This document shows positions 1-8,676 of a stretch of 33,840 nt of DNA, piece after piece. The DNA comes from Deinococcota bacterium. GTDB taxonomy: Bacteria; Deinococcota; Deinococci; Deinococcales; Trueperaceae. The stretch spans positions 1-33,840 of the forward strand of contig CAUJFI010000068.1 in the NCBI GenBank assembly GCA_963170125.1. The letters are read 5' to 3'. Each line of letters starts with the position of its first letter. Positions within the stretch are counted from its first letter, which is position 1. The notes beneath the pieces were generated by a model that saw only the letters and a list, made by a program, of their open reading frames with translations, was not told where the DNA came from and did not search any database. A program made the translations under genes and the position numbers.

Positions 1-1416
1 GAGCCACCGCTCGCGCTGCCCCGCTACCCGGCCGGCGCGCGGCGCCACCGTGAGGACCTCGGGCGTCGGCTCCGCCTCCAGCATGGCCGCGAGCTGCGCC
101 TCGCGCCTGCGTTCCACCTCGGCGCGGATGGCCGCCTCGTGGCCGCTTGCGCTCGGCTGGTAGAAGACCTGGCCCTGCAACGACGTCGGTAGGTACTGCT
201 GCGCCACCCAGTGGTCCCGGTAGGCGTGCGGATACGCGTAGCCGGCCCCGTGGCCGAGCGACTCCTTGTCGCGGTTCCCGTCGCGCAGGTGGACGGGAAC
301 CTCCGAGTCGCGCTCGCGCTCCACGGCGGCCAGCGCGTCGAAGAAGGCCAGCGTGCTGTTGGACTTCGGGGCCGTGGCGAGGTAGAGGGTCGCCTGCGCC
401 AGGTGGTAGCGGCCCTCGGGCAGGCCCACGTAGTCGTAGGCTTGCGCCGCCGCCACCGTCTTGGGCAGCGCCGACGGGTCGGCCAGTCCGATGTCCTCGC
501 TGGCCAGGACGAGGAGGCGCCTGAAGATGAAGCGCGGGTCCTCGCCGGCGTAGACCATCTTGGCGAGCCAGTAGAGGGCGGCGTCGGGGTCGGAGCCGCG
601 CACGCTCTTGATGAACGCGCTGATCGTGTCGAAGTGCGCGTCGCCCTCCTTGTCGTACAGGACGGCGCGGCGCTGGATGGACTCCTCGGCGACCTCCTTG
701 GTGACGCGCACGCGGCCGCCTTCGGGCGGGGTCGTCTCGACCGCCAACTCGAGGGCGTTCAGCAGGGCGCGCGCGTCGCCGTTGGCCACGTTGACGAGGT
801 GGTCGAGGGCGTCCTCCTCGAGCTCGACGGTGCGATTGCCGTAGCCGCGCTCCTTGTCGTCGAGGGCCTGGTACGCCACGGCCCGCAGGTCGTCCTCGTC
901 GAGCGGCTGGAGCTGGAACACGCGGCTGCGGCTGACGAGCGCCTTGTTGACCTCGAAGAACGGGTTCTCTGTCGTCGCGCCGACCAGGATGACGGTGCCG
1001 TTCTCGACCCACGGCAAGAGCGCGTCCTGCTGGGCCTTGTTGAAACGGTGCACCTCGTCGACGAAGAGGATGGTCTTGGCGCCGGCGCGGCGGGAGGCCT
1101 GCGCCGCTGCGACGGCCTCACGGATCTCCTTGACGCCGGAGAGCACGGCGTTGATGGCCGTGAAGCGCGCCCGCGTGGAGTTCGCGATGACCCTGGCGAG
1201 CGTCGTCTTGCCCGTGCCCGGCGGCCCGTAGAAGATCAGCGACGAGAGCTGGTCGGCCTCGATGGCCCGCCGCAGCAGGCGGCCGGGCCCGATGATATGA
1301 CCCTGGCCGATGAACTCGGCCAGGGTCCTGGGCCGCATGCGCGCGGCAAGCGGTTCGGTTGCGGGCGACTCGAAGAGCGAGCCTGTGTGGGGGTCGGCCG
1401 GCATGCGTGGGGCCAT
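1..1416 (-). CDS. rarA: Replication-associated recombination protein A (RarA/MgsA AAA+ ATPase), 3' end cut by window edge
   Basis: This is an AAA+ ATPase of the RarA/MgsA/WRNIP1 family, which acts in the cytoplasm at stalled replication forks. Reading leftward from ATG at 1416, the protein shows Walker A GPPGTGKT at about residues 64-71, a Walker B region containing FVDEVHRFNKAQQD, which is characteristic of RarA, and a sensor-1 stretch GATTENPFFEVNKALVSRSR. The frame stays open to base 1 (472 codons) and ends there in ...GQRERWL, so only the last few residues can be missing; many family members are about 440 residues. A second in-frame ATG at 1404 is an alternative start. The PPC-domain gene lies 46 nt upstream on the same strand, so the two could share a transcript. 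Confidence 0.93.
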   Translation of the reverse strand, partial: MAPRMPADPHTGSLFESPATEPLAARMRPRTLAEFIGQGHIIGPGRLLRRAIEADQLSSLIFYGPPGTGKTTLARVIANSTRARFTAINAVLSGVKEIREAVAAAQASRRAGAKTILFVDEVHRFNKAQQDALLPWVENGTVILVGATTENPFFEVNKALVSRSRVFQLQPLDEDDLRAVAYQALDDKERGYGNRTVELEEDALDHLVNVANGDARALLNALELAVETTPPEGGRVRVTKEVAEESIQRRAVLYDKEGDAHFDTISAFIKSVRGSDPDAALYWLAKMVYAGEDPRFIFRRLLVLASEDIGLADPSALPKTVAAAQAYDYVGLPEGRYHLAQATLYLATAPKSNSTLAFFDALAAVERERDSEVPVHLRDGNRDKESLGHGAGYAYPHAYRDHWVAQQYLPTSLQGQVFYQPSASGHEAAIRAEVERRREAQLAAMLEAEPTPEVLTVAPRAGRVAGQRERWL

Positions 1417-1462
1417 GCTAGCCGCTTCGGCCCCCAGTGAACGAAACGCGCCGGACGGCGGC

Positions 1463-2287
1463 TCAGCGCTGGGGGACGTAGACCTCGAGGTCCAGCGTGT
1501 AGGCGCCCTCGCCGTCGAGGCTCCACGCCGCCACGTACACGACGTACGTGCCGGGACTCAGGAGGGTGAACAGCGCAGAGTCGCTGTTGTAGCCGAGCTC
1601 CTCGCTGTAATCGGCGTCGTCGTTGCTCGCGACCGCGTAGCCGGCCGAGTCGTACACGTACAGGTAAGTGTCGAAGTCGTTCGAGGAGGCCGCGATGCGC
1701 AGGGCGGTGGGCTCACTGAGCTGGAGGAGGAACGCGTGGCTCGGGCCCGTCCAGCCGGACGGCACGGTCGGGTCCGACGCTGCGAGGACGCCGCTGTACT
1801 GGCCGGGTGCGCTGATGGGCGTGGCGTCCTCGAGGCCGGCGCCGATGCCCTGGTCGACGACGATCTCGTACTCGCCGAGGTCGTACTGGCTGTAGCCGCT
1901 CACCACGATGTAGTACTTGCCGGCCGTGTACGGGTACACCTGGAGGCGCGAGGTGTAGGCGTCGCCGTAGCCGTCGTCGTCGTTCCCGTCGTAGAGCCCG
2001 CCTTCCGGATCGAAGACGCTCACGTAGGTGTCGAAGTCGTAGCTGGAGACGGTGACGACGAACTCCTCGTCCATCCCGGTCTCGAACGTGTAGATGTCCA
2101 GGTACGAGCCGTCCTTGTAGTTCTGGCCGTCCGATTCGTCGAGCTGACCGGTCACGCTCACGCCCGCTTGCAGCTTGGTGAGCTGGGAGACGTAGTAGTT
2201 GGGGACGTTGAACGGCCGCTGGGCGCCGGCCATGGCGACCATGGCGAACGTCAGGGCGATCAGGAGTCGGGTTGGCGTACGTGGCAT
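1463..2287 (-). CDS. Secreted protein with two PPC-like beta domains, function unknown
   Basis: This 274-residue protein is predicted to be exported. Residues 1-22 form a signal peptide (Arg near the N-terminus, then LLIALTFAMVAMAGA before Gln). The mature part holds two similar modules, each with an FDTYV/LxVxD core, a short Asp-rich loop (DGNDDDGYGD in the first, SNDDADYSEE in the second) and a closing PGTYVVYV or AGKYYIVVSG strand. This is the layout of bacterial pre-peptidase C-terminal (PPC) domains, which usually hang on secreted peptidases; here no peptidase domain is attached. The ATG at 2287 is chosen because AAAGGA lies about 6 nt before it and the signal peptide begins there; the frame is open further upstream but antisense to lepB. 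The acidic loops could bind calcium (inference). Confidence 0.82.
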   Translation of the reverse strand: MPRTPTRLLIALTFAMVAMAGAQRPFNVPNYYVSQLTKLQAGVSVTGQLDESDGQNYKDGSYLDIYTFETGMDEEFVVTVSSYDFDTYVSVFDPEGGLYDGNDDDGYGDAYTSRLQVYPYTAGKYYIVVSGYSQYDLGEYEIVVDQGIGAGLEDATPISAPGQYSGVLAASDPTVPSGWTGPSHAFLLQLSEPTALRIAASSNDFDTYLYVYDSAGYAVASNDDADYSEELGYNSDSALFTLLSPGTYVVYVAAWSLDGEGAYTLDLEVYVPQR

Positions 2288-2405
2288 GCGCGTTCCTTTC
2301 GCGGTGGCGGTGGTGGCCGGGTGCCCTATGCGCCCGTCCGACTCGCGCGGCCCGGGTGAACAGCGTGCTGAGTCACGATTCTCAGGTAGCGCCGGGCGTT
2401 CACGG

Positions 2406-2411
2406 TAGGCT
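2406..2411 (+). promoter_or_regulatory. Candidate -10 element for leaderless lepB transcript
   Basis: TAGGCT fits TANNNT and ends 8 nt before the lepB ATG at 2420. There is no good Shine-Dalgarno sequence, and no clear -35 box is seen. This spacing is what leaderless promoters of Deinococcota look like. Confidence 0.4.
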
Positions 2412-2419
2412 ATGCCGTC

Positions 2420-3415
2420 ATGACCAGAAGCAGCGATAACAAATCCGATACGCCGCGAGCGATGGCGCGAGCGCGGTTGCGCCCGGGCGCCGCAAGCGGC
2501 CGGACCGGCTCCGGCAGCGGTGGCAAACCGGCGGCCACGCTCACGTTCAAGCAGCGCTTCTGGCGCGAGGTGCGCGGCTACGCGGAGGCGCTCGTCATCG
2601 CCTTCCTCGTCGTCACGTTCCTGTTCACGACCGTCGGCGTCGTGGGCACGTCGATGGAGCCGAACCTCGACGGCGGCAACGGCCGCGGCAACGTCTTGCA
2701 GGCGCTGCTCACCGGCGACCGCGTCTTCATCCCCAAGTTCGACACGTGGTTGCGCCGCGCCGGCCTCCTTGGCCACTACGAGCGCGGTGCCGTAGTCGTG
2801 CTGCGCGAGCCGGCCACGGCCCCGACCGCGCTGGAGTCCGGCAAGCGCAACTTCTTCATCAAGCGCATAGTCGGTGTGCCGGGCGACCGTATCCGCATCG
2901 AGCGGGGTCAGGTGTACGTCAACGACGTGGCCATCGACCAGGGCTTCATCACCGACTCCGGCACCATCCGCGTCGCGCCCGTCGATTTCCCGTCCGTGAT
3001 CGTTCGCGACGGCGCCGTGAGCGCCCTGGTCATGGGCTTCGAGACGACGCCCAAGGGCAACGCCGTCCCCATGCTCCCGATGGGCGGCTTCGCGCCCGCG
3101 AGCGTGAGCGTCGACGACCCTCGCGTGCAGCTCTTCTACGGCAACGTCCTGAAGAACGTCGAGGTGCCGGCCGGGACGGCCGAGGGCACCCCGGTGGTCC
3201 TGAACATGGTCGTGCCGGCGGGCCACTACTTCGTGATGGGCGACAACCGCTCCGCCGGCGGCAGCGAGGACTCCCGCTACTTCGGTCCGGTCGAGGCCAT
3301 GGCCATCGCCGGGCGGGCCACGGCCGTTATCTGGCCGCCCAGGCGCGACGGGGAGTGGAACTTCCGCGGGCTGAGCGCGCCGGAGGCGTTCAAGGCGGCG
3401 GATAGCGCGGAGTAG
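2420..3415 (+). CDS. lepB: Signal peptidase I
   Basis: This is a type I leader peptidase (S26 family) that cleaves signal peptides on the outer face of the cytoplasmic membrane. After a basic, low-complexity N-terminal tail (about 45 residues) comes one membrane segment, residues 55-72. The catalytic Ser is in VGTSMEPN (Ser78) and the general-base Lys in NFFIKRIVGVPGD (Lys148). Box E is seen as MGDNRSAGGSEDSRYFGPV at about 273-291. At 331 residues it is longer than many homologues because of an insert of about 60 residues between the IDQGF strand and box E. It is divergent from the PPC-domain gene and convergent with the deacetylase-like gene, 69 nt away. Confidence 0.93.
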   Translation: MTRSSDNKSDTPRAMARARLRPGAASGRTGSGSGGKPAATLTFKQRFWREVRGYAEALVIAFLVVTFLFTTVGVVGTSMEPNLDGGNGRGNVLQALLTGDRVFIPKFDTWLRRAGLLGHYERGAVVVLREPATAPTALESGKRNFFIKRIVGVPGDRIRIERGQVYVNDVAIDQGFITDSGTIRVAPVDFPSVIVRDGAVSALVMGFETTPKGNAVPMLPMGGFAPASVSVDDPRVQLFYGNVLKNVEVPAGTAEGTPVVLNMVVPAGHYFVMGDNRSAGGSEDSRYFGPVEAMAIAGRATAVIWPPRRDGEWNFRGLSAPEAFKAADSAE

Positions 3416-3484
3416 GCACGCCGCGGATCGAGCCAGGGCCATGATGTCGGTAGCGGACGGCTGGGCCACGTCGCTCGCTCGTCT

Positions 3485-4444
3485 TCACTTGGCTGTTTCG
3501 TCCAGCGGGAACCCCGTCCGCCAACCCAACGCGTTCCACTCGCGCGCCAGACGCTCCAGGCGGTCCTTGACGCGCGCCTCCACCAGGTACTGCTCGTGGG
3601 TGAAAGCCCGCGCTCCCGGCACTGGACGCACCCCCGGTGCAGAGTGCGCCATAGGTCCGGCGCGCACGGTAGCCGCGCCGGTGCGCACGGAGCTGGGCTT
3701 TGTGGGGAGAGGCTCTCGCCCGACCAGCGCCGCGCGCCGCCCCGCCACCGCTACGATCTCGCCCACGTCCTGCTCGAAACGCTCGAGGCGCAGGTCCGTC
3801 GAAAAGAGCCTCAGGCCGGTCGTCGGGTCGCCCAGGCTGCCTTCTGCCCGCACTCGGCGCCGCGTCTCGTCGTCCAGGTGGTAGACCTCGGCGCGGTCGT
3901 CGTCCGCCGTCAGCAGGCCGAGGAGCCCGTGCGGGCTGGCCGCCATGGCCCGCACGGCCGCCAGCGACCCCGTGTAGTAGTGCAGGCGCGGCGCCCGGTC
4001 GAGGGCCGCGGAGGTCGCGAAGCGCACGATGGCGTCCGTCACCTCGTCGTGGTGCGCCCGTGCGACCTCCGCCGGCGTCGCCCCGGCCGAGTAGCGCGTT
4101 CCGGCGTTCAGGGCGTGGAAGCCGAACCGCAGCCAGGGTGCGGCGGCGAACTCGTCGGCGAAGCGCCCGTCGGCGTGCGCCAGGCGCCAGCCGGCGGCAG
4201 ACGAGCCCAAGGATCCGCGCCCCGGTCCTTCCGTCGACCGTCCCTCGGTCCCACGTTCCGGCCTGTCCTCCGCGAAGCAGTAGAGGCTGACGCACAGTCC
4301 GTGCCGCTCGTGCAGGTCGCGCAGGTAGGCGAACGTGGGCTGCGCGAACGGGCTGGCATAGGCGCCCGTGAAGGCGTCCCGCAGGCAGCCGAAGACGTCG
4401 TCGACGCTGAAGTGGAGGTACGGCGTCACGTCAGCCGTTGGCAC
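3485..4444 (-). CDS. Polysaccharide-deacetylase-like protein, last gene of the uronate operon
   Basis: This 319-residue protein has no signal peptide. Near the N-terminus it has LHFSVDDVFGCL (residues 10-21), which resembles the TFDD metal/catalytic motif of NodB-type deacetylases. FGFHALNAGTRY and ARAHHDEV further along supply further candidate His/Asp ligands. The resemblance is at motif level only, so deacetylase is a fold-level guess. The start is GTG at 4444, which overlaps the last 14 nt of uxaC and implies translational coupling, so it belongs to the uronate operon. A role in removing an acyl group from an imported sugar would fit the setting but is inferred. A short disordered stretch rich in Gly, Arg and Glu lies at about 62-80. 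Confidence 0.6.
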   Translation of the reverse strand: MPTADVTPYLHFSVDDVFGCLRDAFTGAYASPFAQPTFAYLRDLHERHGLCVSLYCFAEDRPERGTEGRSTEGPGRGSLGSSAAGWRLAHADGRFADEFAAAPWLRFGFHALNAGTRYSAGATPAEVARAHHDEVTDAIVRFATSAALDRAPRLHYYTGSLAAVRAMAASPHGLLGLLTADDDRAEVYHLDDETRRRVRAEGSLGDPTTGLRLFSTDLRLERFEQDVGEIVAVAGRRAALVGREPLPTKPSSVRTGAATVRAGPMAHSAPGVRPVPGARAFTHEQYLVEARVKDRLERLAREWNALGWRTGFPLDETAK

Positions 4445-5918
4445 CCAGGCGGTAGGTCTCCTTCGTGAGGTCGTACGCGAGGGCGCGCGCGAGGGCGGGG
4501 GCCTGGTCCTCGTCGATGAGGCCTCGCACCACGCGGCCGGCCAGCCAGTCGCACGTCACGCGCCGCCACACGTCGTGGCGCGCGGGGATGGAGGGGTAGG
4601 CGCGCGTGTCGTCGACGAAGCCCGCGAGGTTGTAGATGCCGGCCGTCTCGCTCACCGCGTCGAGGTAGCGCTCCATGCCGAGCACGGAGTCGAAGAACCA
4701 CCACGGCGCGCCGAGGCGCAGGGTGGGGTAGAAGCCGGCCAGCGGCGCGAGCTCCCGCGAGTAGGTCGTCTCGTCGAGCGTGTACAGCACGAGCCTGAAA
4801 CGCTCATGCGCGCCGAGCTCGTTCAGGAGGGGCGCGAGCTGCCGCGTCCAGCCGCCGGCGATGGGCATGTCGGCGCCCTTGTCGCGCCCGAAGCGCTCGA
4901 ACGTGGGGCGGTGGTGGTCGCGCAGGGAGCCGACGTGGAGCTGCATGACGAGGCCGTCCTCGGCGCTCATGCGGGCCATGACCATGAGCATGTTCGCCGC
5001 GAACGCCCGCCGCTCGGCCTCGGTGGCCGCGCCGGCCAGCACGCGGTCGAAGACCGCCTCGGCCTCGGGTAGGGGCGCCGCGTCGGCCGTGAGGGCCGCG
5101 TGGTCCGTCGCCGTCGCGCCCGCGGCCTTGAAGGCGGCGCGGCGCTGCTCGAGCGCGGCGAGGTAGGCGGCGTAGCCGTCGACGGCTACGCCGCTGCGCT
5201 CCTCCAGCAGCCGCAAGTTGGCGAGGAAGTCCTCACGCGTCGGGTCGATTACGGCGTCCGGCCGGAAGGTCGGGACGACGTTCATGCCCTCCCGCTGGAG
5301 CTCGGAGTGCTCGTCGAGCGAGTCGGTGGCGGCGTCCGTCGTCGCGAGGACCTCGATGCCGAAGTGCGCGAAGAGGGCGCGCGGCCTGTACCCCGGCTCG
5401 GCCAGTCGGGCGGCGAGGTGGTCGTAGGTCCTGTCGGCGTTCGCGGCCGACGGTCGCTCGGTGAGGCCGAAGAGGTCGACGAGCTCGTGCTTCAGCCACA
5501 GCCCCGACGGCGTGCCGGCGAAGAGGTGAAAGCGGGCGCAGAACTCCCGCCAGATGGCGCGCGGGTCCGTCTCGACGGTGGCGCCGTCCAGGCGCGCCAC
5601 GCCCAACTGCTCCAGGGGCACGCCCTGGCTGTGCAGCATGCGGAGCAGGTAGTGGTCGGGTACCACGAACGTGCTGGCGGGGTCGCCGAGGGGCGCGTCG
5701 TCGAGCAGCAGCGAGGGCGGCACGTGGCCGTGCGGGGAGACGAGCGGCAGCCCCGCGACCTCGGCGTGGAGCGCGCGCGCGAGGGCGCGCCGGCTCGGTT
5801 CGGGGGAGAAGCAGCGGTCCGGGTCGAGCGACCAGGCCGCACCGGTCGCTCTGCGCGCCGGGTCGCCCTGGGGTCTGCGGCCGCTGTCGGACCTGCGCTC
5901 GCCCTGCGGCCCGCTCAC
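4431..5918 (-). CDS. uxaC: Uronate isomerase
   Basis: Uronate isomerase (amidohydrolase superfamily) interconverts D-glucuronate with D-fructuronate and D-galacturonate with D-tagaturonate in the cytoplasm. The metal-binding HxH is visible in SPHGHVPP near residue 62. Other family landmarks are VLATTDAATDSLDEH, QLHVGSLRDHHRP and GFVDDTRAYPSIPARH near the C-terminus. The length of 495 residues is a little above the usual 465-475 because of an Arg-rich N-terminal tail. The start is GTG at 5918, overlapping the uxaE stop as GTGA. The gene sits between uxaE and the deacetylase-like gene in one leftward operon. With UxaE and the SDR it allows both glucuronate and galacturonate to reach mannonate. 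Confidence 0.93.
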   Translation of the reverse strand: MSGPQGERRSDSGRRPQGDPARRATGAAWSLDPDRCFSPEPSRRALARALHAEVAGLPLVSPHGHVPPSLLLDDAPLGDPASTFVVPDHYLLRMLHSQGVPLEQLGVARLDGATVETDPRAIWREFCARFHLFAGTPSGLWLKHELVDLFGLTERPSAANADRTYDHLAARLAEPGYRPRALFAHFGIEVLATTDAATDSLDEHSELQREGMNVVPTFRPDAVIDPTREDFLANLRLLEERSGVAVDGYAAYLAALEQRRAAFKAAGATATDHAALTADAAPLPEAEAVFDRVLAGAATEAERRAFAANMLMVMARMSAEDGLVMQLHVGSLRDHHRPTFERFGRDKGADMPIAGGWTRQLAPLLNELGAHERFRLVLYTLDETTYSRELAPLAGFYPTLRLGAPWWFFDSVLGMERYLDAVSETAGIYNLAGFVDDTRAYPSIPARHDVWRRVTCDWLAGRVVRGLIDEDQAPALARALAYDLTKETYRLGANG

Positions 5919-7567
5919 GCTGCACCCCTGGCGCCGGTGGCGAGCGGGGTGACGAGCGGGGCGATGTGCCGCTCGAAGTGGCGGCGCAGCGCCGCCCGGT
6001 ACGCGGCCGGTTCGCGCCGTAGCACCGCGCGGATCTCGGCGCCGTGGGCCTTGAGGGCCGAGCCGAAGGTCACGTGCAGCACCTGTCTGGCGTCGAGCTG
6101 CTCGAGGAGCGCGCAGATGGCGGTACCGCCCAAGACCGCCAGTTCCGGCATCCGCGCGGGGCTGCCGGAGATGTGGTACGAGTGCACGTCCTCCGCGAAA
6201 CGCTCCAAGGCCAGCTCGGCGACGCGCCTGAGCAGCTCGGGCTCATGCGCGCCCACCACGCGCAGCGCCTCCAGGTAGCTCGTGCCCGCCGTCTTGAGGT
6301 GCACGAGGCCGCCCGTGGCGGCTGCCGCGATCGGGTAGACGGCGAACTTGTCGGAGCCGGAGTGGAGGCTCAGCTTGTAGGGGCCGAGTTGGGCCGCGAT
6401 GGCCGCATGGCCCCGTAGACAGCGCGCCAGCTCGCCCAGGTCGCCGATGTACTCGACGCCCTTCTCGAACTCCCCGACGAACCGCGGGGCGAGGGACACC
6501 CAGCGCACGCCGAGGCGGCGCAGCTCCGTAGCGAAGTAGACGTGCTCTGCGAACGACGTGGGGGTGGGCGTCTCGTCGACGGATACCTCGAGCTCCGTCG
6601 GGTAGCCGGCCCGCGCGACGAGGTGCCTGGCCAGCCTCGCGACGTGGGCGACGGCCCTGCCGTACTTGACGGCGGCCCGCTCGAGGGCGCCGGGGGCGAA
6701 GGTCACGACGTCCGCTGCCGCGTGGGCGCCTGCCATACCGGAAGCCGCGCCGGAGCCGGCTGCGGCCGAAGCGCCCGCAGGCGCGGCACCGAGGTCGACG
6801 CGCGCGCCGCCGAGCCGCGCCCGCAGGTCGCCCGGCGTCGTCTCCAGCGCCTGCCACGGCAGGGCGTCGAACGCCTCCTGCAGCTTGGCCCCTTCCAGCG
6901 TGTCCGCGGCCGGGTTCACATGCTCGCCGGGGTCGATCGTGAAGAAGGAGTAGCCGGCTGCGAGGCAGAGGTCGATGTCGGCCTCCGTCTTGAGGTGGTC
7001 GGCGTCGGCGCCGACCGCGTGCTGCCAGCCGGCGGTGAACGCGCCCCAGGTCGCGTCGTCGACGACCTCGCGCGGGGTGCGGCCCGTGCGGGCGTTCTCG
7101 CGCATGGACTGCTGGCCGAAGATGGCCGCCACCTTGCCGGCGGCGCCGCAGGCGTTCAGGGCGTCGACGTGGCCGGGCGTGGCGAGGCCGAGCCGGTCGC
7201 CGAAGCCGGCGCTCGTCGCGAGGCCGAGCGGCCGCGGCGCTAGGTTCGGCAGGAGCGCACGGAGCGCGGCGTCCGTCGCGGGAGCGCGGTTGGCGCGGAA
7301 GACGGTCCAGCCGCCGCTCGCATGGGTCTCCGGGTCGAGCGCTTCGATGACGGCGGCGTTCGCGCCGAGCGCGTGGTTCGCCAGGGTGGCCACGACGAGG
7401 CGGCCGCCGGCCGCCCCGGACTCGGCCCAGAAGAACAGGCCGTCCACGCCGCGGGCGCTGCCAGGCGCCGCCTGGCGCCCGTGCTCCGCGGCCACGCGCG
7501 CGGCCGCCGCCCGGTCGGCCGTCATGTCTGGCGTCGTGCCAGGCGCGGGACTGGTGCTCTCGCTCAT
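5915..7567 (-). CDS. uxaE: Tagaturonate/fructuronate epimerase (UxaE family)
   Basis: This 550-residue protein matches the UxaE family, which epimerises D-tagaturonate to D-fructuronate so that galacturonate can enter the glucuronate branch. Recognisable stretches include LFFWAESG near the N-terminus, DHLKTEADIDLCLAAGYSFFTIDPGEHV in the middle, LSLHSGSDKFAVYP, and LVHLKTAGTSYLEALRVV towards the C-terminus. An Ala/Gly-rich stretch in the middle (6715-6790) looks like a linker insert and explains the extra length over typical family members. ATG at 7567 is preferred because GGAGA lies about 5 nt upstream; the frame is open a further 25 codons. It is followed by uxaC with a GTGA overlap and preceded by lacI, 64 nt away. 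Confidence 0.87.
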   Translation of the reverse strand: MSESTSPAPGTTPDMTADRAAAARVAAEHGRQAAPGSARGVDGLFFWAESGAAGGRLVVATLANHALGANAAVIEALDPETHASGGWTVFRANRAPATDAALRALLPNLAPRPLGLATSAGFGDRLGLATPGHVDALNACGAAGKVAAIFGQQSMRENARTGRTPREVVDDATWGAFTAGWQHAVGADADHLKTEADIDLCLAAGYSFFTIDPGEHVNPAADTLEGAKLQEAFDALPWQALETTPGDLRARLGGARVDLGAAPAGASAAAGSGAASGMAGAHAAADVVTFAPGALERAAVKYGRAVAHVARLARHLVARAGYPTELEVSVDETPTPTSFAEHVYFATELRRLGVRWVSLAPRFVGEFEKGVEYIGDLGELARCLRGHAAIAAQLGPYKLSLHSGSDKFAVYPIAAAATGGLVHLKTAGTSYLEALRVVGAHEPELLRRVAELALERFAEDVHSYHISGSPARMPELAVLGGTAICALLEQLDARQVLHVTFGSALKAHGAEIRAVLRREPAAYRAALRRHFERHIAPLVTPLATGARGAA

Positions 7568-7631
7568 CGTTCTCTCCAATGCGTGCTGCTCTGCGTTCTC
7601 CTGGATGCCTGCTTCTCTTCTCTTCTGGGGC

Positions 7632-8669
7632 TCACGGCGCACTCTCCCTAACGATCAGCTCCGGCGCGAACGTCTTGTCCGCCGGCTTCCTGCCCCGCTG
7701 CAGAGCGAAGATCATCTCCACCGCGAGGCGGCCAAGGCCGTACTTCTCGATGCGCAGCGTCGTCAGCGACGGCGCGACGGCGCTGGCCATGCGGATGTCG
7801 TCGCACCCCACGACGGCGACGTCCTCGGGCACGCGCAGCCCGGCGGCGTTAAGCGCGCGCACTGCGCCGAGCGCGGCCAGGTCGTTGTAGGCGACGATGC
7901 CGTCGAACGGCGCGCCCCCCTTGGCCTGCGCCCAGCGCGTTGCGGCCTCGTAGCCGGCCTCCTCGTTCGGCTCGCAGTGCGTGAGGAGGGCCTCGTTGAC
8001 GCCCACGCCCGCCTCGCGCATGGCGGCCAGGAACCCCTCGCGCCGGTACTTGGCGCTGGCCGAGCGGTCGGGGCCGCCGAGGAGCGCCAGGCGGGTGCGG
8101 CCGCGCCCGAGCAGGTGCCCGACGGCGAGGTGCGCGCCGAGGAGGTCGTCGACCATCAGGCTCACGGCAGGCGCGCCGTGGACCTTGCGGTTGACGAGCA
8201 CGGCGGCGGGGTGGGCCGCCAGCAGGTCGGTCAGCTCGTGATCGGGGAGGCGGGGGCTGCAGACGATCACCCCGTCCACCCTGTGACCGGCGAGGTTGCG
8301 CAGGGCGGCGCGTTCGCGAGCCTGGTCCTCGACGGCGTTGGCGAGGGCCACCGTGTAGCCGGCCGCCCAGGCGGCGTCCTCCGCCCCGCGGACGATCTCG
8401 GGGAAGAAGGGGTTCGTGATGTCCGGGACGACTATGCCTATGGTGCGCGTGCGGCCCTGAGTGAGTGAGCGCGCGAGCTGGTTCGGCTGGTACCCTAGAT
8501 CGTCGATCGCCTTGCGGACGCGCTGGCGCGTCGCCTCGCTGACCCTGCCCGTGCCGTTCACGACGCGCGATACGGTCATGGTCGACACGCCGGCGGCCGC
8601 CGCGACATCGGCGTTCGTGACGGTCCTCGGCCTGGAACCCTCGCCGCGTCGTCCGGAGCGGACGGTCAC
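7632..8669 (-). CDS. LacI-family transcriptional regulator, likely repressor of the uronate and importer operons
   Basis: This 345-residue protein is a LacI/GalR regulator. A helix-turn-helix at residues 17-38 (VTNADVAAAAGVSTMTVSRV) is followed by the hinge NQLARSL (about 63-69) and a periplasmic-binding-protein-like sensor domain (IGIVVPDITNPFFPEIVRG onwards). The GTG start at 8669 is the only reasonable choice; the SDR gene ends 7 nt upstream. It lies in the middle of the uronate operon, so it should control its own transcription. Two near-identical pseudo-palindromes with a central CG, typical of LacI-family operators, lie in front of this operon and in front of the ABC importer. A uronate or uronate-containing oligosaccharide as inducer is inferred. 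Confidence 0.93.
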   Translation of the reverse strand: MTVRSGRRGEGSRPRTVTNADVAAAAGVSTMTVSRVVNGTGRVSEATRQRVRKAIDDLGYQPNQLARSLTQGRTRTIGIVVPDITNPFFPEIVRGAEDAAWAAGYTVALANAVEDQARERAALRNLAGHRVDGVIVCSPRLPDHELTDLLAAHPAAVLVNRKVHGAPAVSLMVDDLLGAHLAVGHLLGRGRTRLALLGGPDRSASAKYRREGFLAAMREAGVGVNEALLTHCEPNEEAGYEAATRWAQAKGGAPFDGIVAYNDLAALGAVRALNAAGLRVPEDVAVVGCDDIRMASAVAPSLTTLRIEKYGLGRLAVEMIFALQRGRKPADKTFAPELIVRESAP

Positions 8670-8676
8670 CTTCCGC

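Noticed and set aside
211..1440. 409-codon plus-strand open frame at the left edge
   Set aside because: It is the antisense shadow of rarA, whose minus-strand product carries clear AAA+ motifs; long antisense frames are common in DNA this rich in G+C.
2288..3469. Upstream extension of the PPC-domain protein to 668 residues
   Set aside because: The extension is antisense to lepB and has no homology-like features; the signal peptide and ribosome binding site at 2287 mark the true start.
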